A stretch of DNA of 19,033 nt from Clostridium sp. (GTDB lineage Bacteria; Bacillota; Clostridia; Clostridiales; Clostridiaceae): assembly GCA_018372555.1 (NCBI GenBank), contig JAHAIU010000038.1, positions 1-19,033 on the forward strand. The letters are read 5' to 3'. Under the pieces are notes generated by a model that was not told where the DNA came from, searched no databases, and saw only the letters and a list, made by a program, of their open reading frames with translations. Below, piece after piece: positions 8,401 to 13,800 of the stretch (within the stretch, counting starts at the first letter, position 1; each line of letters begins with the position of its first letter). A program made the position numbers and the translations under genes.

Positions 8401-8458
8401 TAAAATGCGAAGCATTTTAAAATGAAAAAATTAAGAGAATGAAATGCTTCGCATTTTA
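8401..8458. repeat. 17-bp inverted repeat whose arms are themselves hairpins
   Basis: TAAAATGCGAAGCATTT at 8401-8417 is repeated exactly in inverted orientation at 8442-8458, with 24 bases between. Each arm is itself nearly palindromic (AAAATGC-GAA-GCATTTT). The DNA can therefore fold either as one long 17-bp stem or as two small hairpins. It sits 15 bases upstream of the -35 of the yitT promoter and between that promoter and the transketolase terminator. It could be an operator pair, a second terminator, or a copy of a dispersed palindromic repeat; the sequence alone does not decide. Confidence 0.8.
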
Positions 8459-8473
8459 TGAATATTTAAATAA

Positions 8474-8502
8474 TTAAGGGGTTGTCTAAGACAACCCCTT
8501 AA
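8474..8502 (-). terminator. Terminator of the transketolase genes
   Basis: TTAAGGGGTTGTC and its perfect reverse complement (13 bp each) flank a 3-base TAA; a 5-base loop is more realistic in RNA. It lies about 55 bases after the stop of the transketolase C-terminal subunit. The minus-strand continuation is T-rich but interrupted (TTAATTATTT). No plus-strand gene needs it. Confidence 0.8.
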
Positions 8503-8556
8503 TGGTAAATATAGCTATTTTTTAGTGATTTATTTAAATTTATATAGTAAACTATT

Positions 8557-9501
8557 TTATTTCTTTAGAGAAATTGCTTTCTTTGCCTTTTCAACTACAT
8601 TTGAAGCTGTTAATCCATACTTTTCTAGTAATTGATTTGGTAATCCACTTTCTCCAAATACATCTTGAACTCCAATCTTTAATACAGGTACTGGAACTTC
8701 TTCAGTTAAAACTTCTGCTACAGCAGATCCTAATCCACCAATAACATTATGCTCTTCAACAGTTACTAAAGCTCCTGTTTCTTTTGCAGCTTTAACTAAT
8801 ATATCTTTATCAATTGGCTTTAATGTATGTATATTAATTACTCTTGCATTAATGCCTTCTTTCTTTAATTCTTCCTTAGCTTCTAATGCAACATCTACCA
8901 TTATACCTGTTGCAACAATTGTTACATCATTTCCTTCTGATAAAGGCACACCTTTTCCTATTTCAAACTTATAAGTATTTGCATCATTTATTACATTAAC
9001 TGCTGCTCTACCTAATCTTACATAACAAGGTCCATTATATTCAGCTATAGCTTTAATAGCAGCTTCAGTTTCAACTGCATCAGCTGGACATATTACTGTC
9101 ATATTAGGAATGCTTCTCATTAATGATAAATCTTCTATTGCTTGATGTGAAGCACCATCTTCTCCTACTGTTAATCCAGCATGAGTTGCACATACCTTAA
9201 CATTTAATTTAGGATAACAAATTGAGTTTCTTATTTGCTCGAAAGCTCTTCCTGCTGCAAACATAGCAAAAGTACTTACATATGGTATCTTACCACAAGT
9301 TGATAAACCAGCTGCAACTCCCATCATATTTCCTTCTGCAATACCCATATTAAAGAATCTTTCTTCACAAACAGCTTTAAAATCTGCAGTTTTTGTTGAC
9401 TTTGAAAGGTCAGCATCTAAAACTACTATATCTTTATTTACATCAGCTAAAGCAGCTAATGCTTTTCCATAAGCTTCTCTTGTTGCAATCTTCTTACTCA
9501 T
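8557..9501 (-). CDS. Transketolase, C-terminal subunit
   Basis: A 314-residue protein corresponding to the C-terminal half of transketolase: the pyrimidine-binding domain with catalytic Glu56 in NMGIAEGNMMGVAAGL, the THAGLTVGEDGASHQAIEDL segment at about 107-126 that contributes to the active site, and the C-terminal Rossmann-like domain (ARVINIHTLKPID, VTVEEHNVIGGLGSAVAEVL). It pairs with the N-terminal subunit encoded just upstream to form the thiamine diphosphate enzyme that moves two-carbon units between ketose and aldose phosphates in the non-oxidative pentose phosphate pathway. Its ATG overlaps the stop of the upstream gene by one base (TAATG), so translation is coupled. Split transketolases are common in clostridia and archaea, so this is not a broken gene. 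The physiological substrate could differ from pentose phosphates. Confidence 0.95.
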   Translation of the reverse strand: MSKKIATREAYGKALAALADVNKDIVVLDADLSKSTKTADFKAVCEERFFNMGIAEGNMMGVAAGLSTCGKIPYVSTFAMFAAGRAFEQIRNSICYPKLNVKVCATHAGLTVGEDGASHQAIEDLSLMRSIPNMTVICPADAVETEAAIKAIAEYNGPCYVRLGRAAVNVINDANTYKFEIGKGVPLSEGNDVTIVATGIMVDVALEAKEELKKEGINARVINIHTLKPIDKDILVKAAKETGALVTVEEHNVIGGLGSAVAEVLTEEVPVPVLKIGVQDVFGESGLPNQLLEKYGLTASNVVEKAKKAISLKK

Positions 9502-10325
9502 TATTTATCCCCTCCAATTTCTGCTAACGCTTGTTCACATTGCTCTTTGCTAGGTGCTGTTCCATGCCATGAAGCTTGATTCTCCATGAACGAAACTCCT
9601 TTACCTTTTACAGTATTACAAACAACAACTGTTGGCTTTCCTTTGAAGTTCTTTGCTTTTTCAATTGCATCTAAAATTTCATCTATATTGTGTCCATCTA
9701 TTACTAGTACGTTCCAACCAAAAGCTTCAAATTTCTTATCTATTGGTGAAGGATTCATAACCTTAGTTATATCTCCATCTATTTGAAGTCCATTAAAGTC
9801 TACAAAAGCTGTTAAATTATCAAGTTTATAATGAGCTGCAGACATAGTCGCTTCCCAAACCTGACCTTCCTCAAGCTCACCATCACCTAGAAGTGTATAA
9901 ACTCTATAATCTTTCTTATCTACTTTACCAGCTAAAGCCATACCTACAGCTGAAGATATGCCTTGGCCTAATGAACCAGTAGACATATCTATTCCTGGTA
10001 AACATTTCATACTTGGATGTCCTTGTAATCTTGTATTAATCTTTCTTAATGTATTTAATTCTTCTACTGGGAAATATCCCTTTCTAGCTAGTACGCTATA
10101 TAAAACTGGCGCTGCATGTCCCTTTGATAGTACAAATCTATCTCTGTTTTCATCCTTAGGGTTTTCTGGATCAACATTCATTTCTCCAAAATATAATGTA
10201 GTTAGGATATCAGCTGCAGATAATGATCCACCTGGATGTCCTGAACATGATTCTGTAAGCATTGAAACTATATCCTTACGAATAGTTTTAGCAATTGACT
10301 TTAATTCTTCAACATTTTTACTCAT
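9501..10325 (-). CDS. Transketolase, N-terminal subunit
   Basis: A 274-residue protein matching the thiamine diphosphate-binding N-terminal third of transketolase. Visible are His30 in SGHPGGSLSA, His70 in LSKGHAAPVLYS, His103 in QGHPSMK and STGSLGQGIS (115-124). The cofactor motif starts at GDGELEEGQVWEA (147-159) and ends near DFNGLQIDG (176-184). It forms the heteromeric enzyme with the downstream C-terminal subunit. ATG 10325 follows AGGAGGATG at normal spacing. It is the first gene of a two-gene operon with its own promoter and a terminator. No transaldolase or other pentose pathway gene is adjacent. Confidence 0.95.
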   Translation of the reverse strand: MSKNVEELKSIAKTIRKDIVSMLTESCSGHPGGSLSAADILTTLYFGEMNVDPENPKDENRDRFVLSKGHAAPVLYSVLARKGYFPVEELNTLRKINTRLQGHPSMKCLPGIDMSTGSLGQGISSAVGMALAGKVDKKDYRVYTLLGDGELEEGQVWEATMSAAHYKLDNLTAFVDFNGLQIDGDITKVMNPSPIDKKFEAFGWNVLVIDGHNIDEILDAIEKAKNFKGKPTVVVCNTVKGKGVSFMENQASWHGTAPSKEQCEQALAEIGGDK

Positions 10326-10385
10326 CTTTCATCCTCCTAAGATTATATTTACTAGTACATAGTGTGCCGTTTTTTAACTAAATTT

Positions 10386-10414
10386 ATTTTAGCACATCAT
10401 TTTTAATTTGTATA
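10386..10414 (-). promoter_or_regulatory. Promoter of the transketolase operon
   Basis: The minus strand reads TATACA, 17 bases, TAAAAT, with TGC directly before the -10 (extended -10 TGCTAAAAT). It lies about 60 bases upstream of the start codon. A TGTGC/GCACA pair spans the transcription start region, but its stem is too short to call an operator. Confidence 0.5.
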
Positions 10415-10421
10415 TACTATT

Positions 10422-10453
10422 AACCTTGTTTTTATTAAAAAATAAGGTTTTTT
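10422..10453 (+). terminator. Plus-strand terminator-like hairpin upstream of the transketolase promoter
   Basis: AACCTTGTTTTT (10422-10433) and AAAAATAAGGTT (10438-10449) pair over 12 bp with one G-T, leave an ATTA loop and are followed by a T run on the plus strand. No plus-strand gene lies upstream, so if it functions it would stop antisense transcription entering the toxin-antitoxin region. It may also simply be AT-rich spacer. Confidence 0.35.
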
Positions 10454-10516
10454 AACCATAAGTGTTATACTATTTGTTAATTGTATATCACTTTTCTCTT
10501 TTGTATAATATAATAA

Positions 10517-10538
10517 AAGAAACCCTTTCGGGTTTCTT
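10517..10538 (-). terminator. Terminator of the mazEF operon
   Basis: AAGAAACCC-TTTC-GGGTTTCTT forms a perfect 9-bp stem with a tetraloop, 52 bases after the toxin stop codon. Minus-strand bases after the stem are TTATTATATTATAC, a moderate T-rich tract. Confidence 0.75.
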
Positions 10539-10590
10539 AAGTATTTAATATACTCGATTATTAACAAAAATTCTTATTTAGTACTACTTT

Positions 10591-10944
10591 TTATGCTAAA
10601 CTTAAGCTAATTAATAAAGCTTTATTAACTTTTTTCATATCTGAATCTGTCATATGACCAATTTTTTCTTTTAATCTTTTCTTATCTAAAGTTCTTAATT
10701 GTTCCAATAATACTACAGAGTCTCTATTTAAACCATATTCCTCAGATGAAATCTCAACATGTGTTGGTAACTTAGCTTTGTTTATTTGAGAAGTTATAGC
10801 CGAAACAATTACTGTTGGACTATACTTATTACCAATATCATTTTGAATTATTATAACTGGTCTAATTCCACCTTGCTCTGATCCTATTACTGGGCTTAAA
10901 TCTGCATAAAAAATATCTCCTCTTTTTACTACCATATTTGTCAT
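10591..10944 (-). CDS. mazF: MazF/PemK-family endoribonuclease toxin (NdoA-like)
   Basis: A chromosomal toxin of the MazF/NdoA class that cleaves mRNA at short specific sites in the cytoplasm. It is close to B. subtilis NdoA in its conserved blocks: VVKRGDIFYADLSPVIGSEQ at the N-terminus, GGIRPVIIIQND with the family Arg, the VSAITSQINKAKLPTHVE segment with the catalytic-site Thr, and RDSVVLLEQLRTLDKKRL. I chose ATG 10944 (MTNMVVKRG, 117 residues). ATG 10935 is the start that aligns best with NdoA, and an upstream TTG at 10965 would overlap the antitoxin gene. The ribosome binding site is a distant GGAG inside the end of the antitoxin gene, so translation is probably coupled to the antitoxin and kept lower. 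The gene looks complete. Confidence 0.93.
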   Translation of the reverse strand: MTNMVVKRGDIFYADLSPVIGSEQGGIRPVIIIQNDIGNKYSPTVIVSAITSQINKAKLPTHVEISSEEYGLNRDSVVLLEQLRTLDKKRLKEKIGHMTDSDMKKVNKALLISLSLA

Positions 10945-10952
10945 TAGAAATA

Positions 10953-11195
10953 TCACACTCCGCAAAGCCAGTTCTCATATTCATCAATATTTGCGTTTTC
11001 GCACTCAAAAGGAAGCTGTGAAAGCTCTAAATTAATTTTAGCCATTTCTTCGTAGCCTTCCTTCATAACTTTAAAAATATCCATATTTAATTGACCTTCA
11101 TTATATTCTATTAAAGAATAATCAAGAAATTGACTGTTTTTTTTAATTTTTGCGACTTTTTTTGAAAATCGAATGTTATTGACTTTTTTAGACAT
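10953..11195 (-). CDS. MazE-position antitoxin with atypical N-terminal half
   Basis: An 80-residue protein encoded directly upstream of the MazF-type toxin; its stop is 8 bases before the preferred toxin start. Its C-terminal half (about 40-80: VMKEGYEEMAKINLEL and onward) looks like the toxin-binding tail of CopG-like antitoxins in the NdoAI/EndoAI family. The N-terminal half (VNNIRFSKKVAKIKKNSQF) lacks what I know as the ribbon-helix-helix pattern, in particular the Arg-Ser-x-Phe-Ile motif opening the second helix, so DNA binding and autoregulation are doubtful. The protein is also shorter than NdoAI (about 93 residues). ATG 11195 has a CTGGAGG site 7 bases upstream, and a near-consensus promoter drives the pair. 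The antitoxin role follows from position and tail. Confidence 0.8.
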   Translation of the reverse strand: MSKKVNNIRFSKKVAKIKKNSQFLDYSLIEYNEGQLNMDIFKVMKEGYEEMAKINLELSQLPFECENANIDEYENWLCGV

Positions 11196-11235
11196 AATTT
11201 GCCTCCAGGTAGTAAAAAAATCTATGTATGAATTA

Positions 11236-11265
11236 ATTATATTGCAAATTACGCCTCTTTGTCAA
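11236..11265 (-). promoter_or_regulatory. Sigma-A promoter of mazEF
   Basis: The minus strand has a perfect TTGACA, 18 bases, and a perfect TATAAT, 41 bases before the antitoxin ATG. It is the best consensus promoter in the window. No inverted repeat of operator type is visible around it, in line with the doubtful DNA-binding half of the antitoxin. Confidence 0.8.
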
Positions 11266-11414
11266 AACTTATGTTGAATTTTTCGATTATTTATTTAATT
11301 TATATAATTTTATCTATTCAAATATTTATATCCCTCTCGTAAACTCCTACATGCTTATGTACACTATTTTTTTAATATATCATTGTAATAATTTTAAATA
11401 TTGAACTGGTTATT

Positions 11415-12026
11415 TTAATTTAAAATTTCTTGATCTAATTGCTTTAACTTTTCAAAATTTCTATAGACTATTCTCACCCTATCATTATTATTTCTATCAA
11501 AGATAATAACTCCAATAGGTACCCCTTCATTTTTATCTATAAAAACCTTTGCCTTATTTAAATTATAGTTATTTAGAAATAATTCACTTGTAAATTCAAT
11601 ATATTCAGTATCTCCCCATTCTTCTTGTCCTTCTTTTATTCCTTCGCTATCAATAGGATAAGATAATAAATTATTTAAAAAACTTAAAGAATATAGATTG
11701 TCCATTTCCTCTTCCATATAGAATTCTTTATTTGAAATATTATCTTTAACTAAAATTTTATCATCCTTATATATTTTGGTTCTCTCTTCACCAAAATCAA
11801 TTCTTCCACCAGTATCTTTTATGTAATATTGCTTAGTTTCTTGTCTTTCTTCATCTCTTGAGTTCATAATTACAAACTCCACATCAGTTGTGTAAGCTTT
11901 TATTTCCTTTAATTTTTCTATTAATTCTTCATTGGTTGGCTGCGCTGTTAATCTCAATATAATAACTATAGATATCAAGATTACAGGTATAGATACTAAA
12001 AATCCTAGTAATAATTTTCTTTTCAT
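11415..12026 (-). CDS. gerS: GerS-like membrane-anchored protein (LolA/LolB-like fold)
   Basis: A 203-residue protein with one N-terminal hydrophobic segment (about 5-27) and an extracytoplasmic remainder that reads like the outer-membrane-lipoprotein-sorting (LolA-like) beta-barrel half: TTDVEFVIMNSRDEERQETK, QYYIKDTGGRIDFG, YIEFTSELFLNNYNLNKAKVFI, VPIGVIIFDRN. In Clostridioides difficile the related lipoprotein GerS works with the amidase CwlD to make the muramic-lactam of spore cortex, and gerS is followed by an alanine racemase gene. Here no alr follows; mazEF does. There is no lipobox cysteine near the end of the hydrophobic segment, so it should be a signal-anchored rather than lipidated protein. 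ATG 12026 has GAGGAGT upstream. The family assignment rests on overall pattern and neighbourhood (acpS on one side, mazEF on the other). Confidence 0.62.
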   Translation of the reverse strand: MKRKLLLGFLVSIPVILISIVIILRLTAQPTNEELIEKLKEIKAYTTDVEFVIMNSRDEERQETKQYYIKDTGGRIDFGEERTKIYKDDKILVKDNISNKEFYMEEEMDNLYSLSFLNNLLSYPIDSEGIKEGQEEWGDTEYIEFTSELFLNNYNLNKAKVFIDKNEGVPIGVIIFDRNNNDRVRIVYRNFEKLKQLDQEILN

Positions 12027-12233
12027 ATATACTCCTCTTATAAATTACTCATTATTACTATTATTAGATTTTGTTAACATTTATTCATATAGTTCATAAC
12101 CTTAAGTATATTTTCCATAATTTCAAACCTGCAGCATATCATTTTATCAATTATTTTATTCTATTTGATTGTCCATTAATTCACATTTGCATAATATTGT
12201 AACACAATCCTTATAAACGAATAATTTTTATGC

Positions 12234-12356
12234 TTAATTTATGTAAATACCATCTATATCAGTTATCAACAATGATATATTTCTGTTAATAGAATACTAC
12301 TCTCTTTTAGGATACTTTAGAACCCCTACCCTCTCTAAACAACCTAATGTCTTATA
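12234..12356 (-). other. GA-rich stretch with 41-codon coding-like frame broken by one TAG
   Basis: Minus-strand bases here are much richer in G (GAGAGGGTAGGGG) than the surrounding spacer. From 12356 one frame reads GCLERVGVLKYPKRE, then a TAG at 12299-12297, then YSINRNISLLITDIDGIYIN and TAA at 12236-12234. There is no start codon or ribosome binding site. TTTAGA/TCTAAA forms a 6-bp stem around the G-rich part. Possible readings are a dispersed intergenic repeat, a gene fragment or a small structured RNA. I do not recognise it as a known RNA family. Confidence 0.35.
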
Positions 12357-12434
12357 CTATAAACCATCCCTTTATCACTTTAAAGCTATAAGACAAATTA
12401 GCCATTATAAAGGCTCTTTTACCCACTCAAAATA

Positions 12435-12506
12435 TTATATTATTAACCTTCTAGCTATACCATTATTTTTATTTGCAGCAATCATTAAAACTTTTCCTAC
12501 TGAATT
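12435..12506 (-). pseudogene. Possible remnant of nnr (NAD(P)HX epimerase/dehydratase)
   Basis: Directly after acpS, a minus-strand frame reads NSVGKVLMIAANKNNGIARRLII and then TAA. Nnr/YjeF_N proteins carry a core like K-[VI]-L-[VI]-x-x-G-x-G-N-N-G-G-D-G-x-x-[IV]-A-R-x-L. The observed peptide matches this on both sides of a missing GDGxx block. In several clostridia nnr is the gene after acpS. No further Nnr-like sequence is seen downstream, so if genuine nearly the whole gene has been deleted. The match is short and could be chance. Confidence 0.35.
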
Positions 12507-12514
12507 AATTATCT

Positions 12515-12886
12515 TTATACTACTTCCTCCAATACCGCAAAAGCTATTGCGTTACTTTTATTATGTGATATAGATAAATTCAGTTTATAATTCTTATTAA
12601 TTATATTAGAAATATTTTTACTTAATAAAACTATAGGTTTACCTAGTTCATCTCTTAAAACCTCTATTTCTCTTAATGAAAACCCTCTAACTCCAGTTCC
12701 TAAAGCTTTGCTTATTGCTTCCTTCGCAGCAAAATTTCCAGCTATAACTTCAAATCTCATATTCCTTAACTTAAACATTTCAAGCTCTTTGTCAGTAAAT
12801 ATATTTTCAAGAAACCCACTAGTCTTCTCTACTGCACTTTTAATTCTTTCAATTTCAATAATGTCTGTACCTATTCCTAAAATCAT
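12515..12886 (-). CDS. acpS: Holo-[acyl-carrier-protein] synthase
   Basis: AcpS transfers 4'-phosphopantetheine from coenzyme A to the conserved serine of apo-ACP and so activates fatty acid synthesis. The 123-residue protein is the usual trimeric AcpS length. It has the N-terminal ILGIGTDIIEIERI motif with metal-binding Asp8, the FAAKEAISKALGTG motif with Glu56 and its lysines, and the C-terminal LNLSISHNKSNAIAFAVLE block. I chose ATG 12886, which follows AAGGAGTGA at ideal spacing and matches family N-termini; the open frame extends upstream to 12961 without a ribosome site. It is a separate transcription unit or linked to the DUF6514 gene 134 bases upstream. Downstream lies a gene-free stretch where relatives have nnr. 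Confidence 0.96.
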   Translation of the reverse strand: MILGIGTDIIEIERIKSAVEKTSGFLENIFTDKELEMFKLRNMRFEVIAGNFAAKEAISKALGTGVRGFSLREIEVLRDELGKPIVLLSKNISNIINKNYKLNLSISHNKSNAIAFAVLEEVV

Positions 12887-12954
12887 AAAATCACTCCTTA
12901 TAATATATTTTACTATACTTGTAATTTTATTTCCTATATTTATAAGTTGTAATA

Positions 12955-12980
12955 AGTACATTATAATTCAGTACATTATA
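12955..12980 (-). promoter_or_regulatory. Tandem 11-bp repeat containing two -10 boxes upstream of acpS
   Basis: The plus strand has AGTACATTATA at 12955-12965 and again at 12970-12980, separated by ATTC. On the minus strand each copy reads TATAATGTACT and so contains a perfect -10 hexamer, about 75-95 bases before the acpS ATG. The repeats may be a duplicated promoter element or a half-site pair for a regulator. No good -35 is evident for either. Confidence 0.4.
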
Positions 12981-13020
12981 TTAAAGTAATAATTCTAAAA
13001 TAGAAGTAATTAAACTATAC

Positions 13021-13323
13021 TTAATTAAAATCCATTACATAGTTGTCAACATATTCTCCTAATATGTCAACTAAATGAACAGGTGATACTTGATAGGTAT
13101 GAACTAATGATAATAACTTCCTAACCTTATCTTCTATATTAGATATTTTACCAATATAATCTCTTTCAATGGCTATTACATTTCCATCAACTATATCTTG
13201 TTTCTCTACTTCGATACCAAACGCTTGTCCATTTAAATAATATTCTTCTGTAAGCCTATATGAGTACTTTATTTCCTTATCCTCATCCTTGAAGCTACTG
13301 TATAAACTGTTAACAACCTTCAT
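13021..13323 (-). CDS. DUF6514 family protein, function unknown
   Basis: A 100-residue soluble acidic protein with no signal peptide or membrane segment. The central YYLNGQAFGIEVEKQD and ERDYIGKISN motifs followed by KVRKLLSLVHTYQVSPVHLVDILGEYVDNY resemble the small clostridial DUF6514 proteins; I assign the family on that pattern, not by search. It appears to have a beta-rich N-terminal part and a helical C-terminal part. ATG 13323 follows GAAGGAGTGG. A TTGACA hexamer lies at 13410-13415 on the minus strand, but the -10 behind it is poor, so a weak or alternative-sigma promoter is possible. No biochemical role is known to me. It stands upstream of acpS on the same strand and diverges from the flavodiiron gene. 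Confidence 0.75.
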   Translation of the reverse strand: MKVVNSLYSSFKDEDKEIKYSYRLTEEYYLNGQAFGIEVEKQDIVDGNVIAIERDYIGKISNIEDKVRKLLSLVHTYQVSPVHLVDILGEYVDNYVMDFN

Positions 13324-13718
13324 TATTATCCACTCCTTCTATCGTTAATTCTTAAATAATACTTTTAATATCTATATTTAAAACAATATCACAGAAAATA
13401 TTAAAACTATGTCAAACTGTGTTTTACTGCTTATAAAACATTTCCTTACATTTCTACAAAATTCACATTTTAAAAATTTCTTTTTATAAAATATTTAATT
13501 TGTATAAACTTTTTATTGTAACTATTTTTTTAATTACATATTATTCCTTTTAAACTGAGAAAAATGTAACTTTACTTTTTTAACAACTTAAAAATATACG
13601 GATTAATGTATTATTTTAAAATATTAATTTTGTATTCGTTTTAATCGCAAAAAATGAGTATTCTCCAAAAAGAATCTTAATTATTTACAAATTAATTGTA
13701 AAATATTTTAAATTATTA
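13324..13718. other. Divergent AT-rich intergenic region, no gene seen
   Basis: Nearly 400 bases of very AT-rich DNA lie between two divergently transcribed genes. I see no open frame with a ribosome site and no strong hairpin; the clearest pair is a weak ATTCT/AGAAT stem near 13659-13674. A TTGACA-like hexamer for the minus-strand gene sits at 13410-13415. The rest appears to be leader and regulatory spacer for the flavodiiron gene. Confidence 0.5.
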
Positions 13719-13747
13719 TTGATATTGTTAATAATTAGACATATAAT
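13719..13747 (+). promoter_or_regulatory. Sigma-A promoter of the flavodiiron protein gene
   Basis: TTGATA, 17 bases, TATAAT is a near-consensus promoter. Transcription should start near 13754, leaving a leader of about 45 bases before the TTG start. The -10 overlaps a PerR-like palindrome. Confidence 0.75.
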
Positions 13748-13755
13748 AATTTTAT
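13741..13755. promoter_or_regulatory. Candidate PerR-type operator over the -10 box
   Basis: ATATAATAATTTTAT matches 11 of 14 informative positions of the PerR box TTATAATnATTATAA and covers the -10. In Clostridium acetobutylicum, PerR represses flavodiiron proteins and other oxygen-detoxifying genes. Because the DNA is nearly all A and T, such a score can arise by chance, and a second 11/14 match overlaps it at 13752-13766. Confidence 0.35.
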
Positions 13756-13800
13756 AATAATAGTTATTAATTAATATTAATTTAAAGGCAGGTGTTAGTT

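Larger units (their letters stand above)
12027..12514. other. 488-bp stretch without an intact gene between gerS-like gene and acpS
   Basis: No intact gene is visible on either strand. On the minus strand it holds, from the acpS side, a short Nnr-like peptide frame, a GA-rich structured stretch, and then plain AT-rich DNA up to the gerS ribosome site. A TACAAT at 12196-12201 could be a -10 for the gerS-like gene, but its -35 (TTATTC) is poor. In clostridial relatives this slot usually contains nnr (yjeF), an intact gene of about 1.5 kb. Confidence 0.6.

Noticed and set aside
9958..10362. 134-codon open frame on the plus strand opposite the transketolase N-terminal subunit
   Set aside because: It is antisense to a clearly conserved gene, has no ribosome site and has a composition explained by the opposite strand.
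10444..10460. GGTTTTTTAACC alternative hairpin competing with the 10422-10449 hairpin, suggesting an attenuator
   Set aside because: The stem is only 4 bp and lies upstream of the transketolase promoter, so it would not be in the leader RNA.
11281..11414. Possible alr remnant between the gerS-like gene and mazEF (frame reading ACRSLREGYKYLNR)
   Set aside because: The resemblance to an alanine racemase C-terminus is too weak and too short to support.
12887..12961. N-terminal extension of acpS
   Set aside because: AcpS proteins begin with the short strand holding IGTDI. The internal ATG at 12886 has the ribosome site, and the extension is low-complexity AT-rich DNA.
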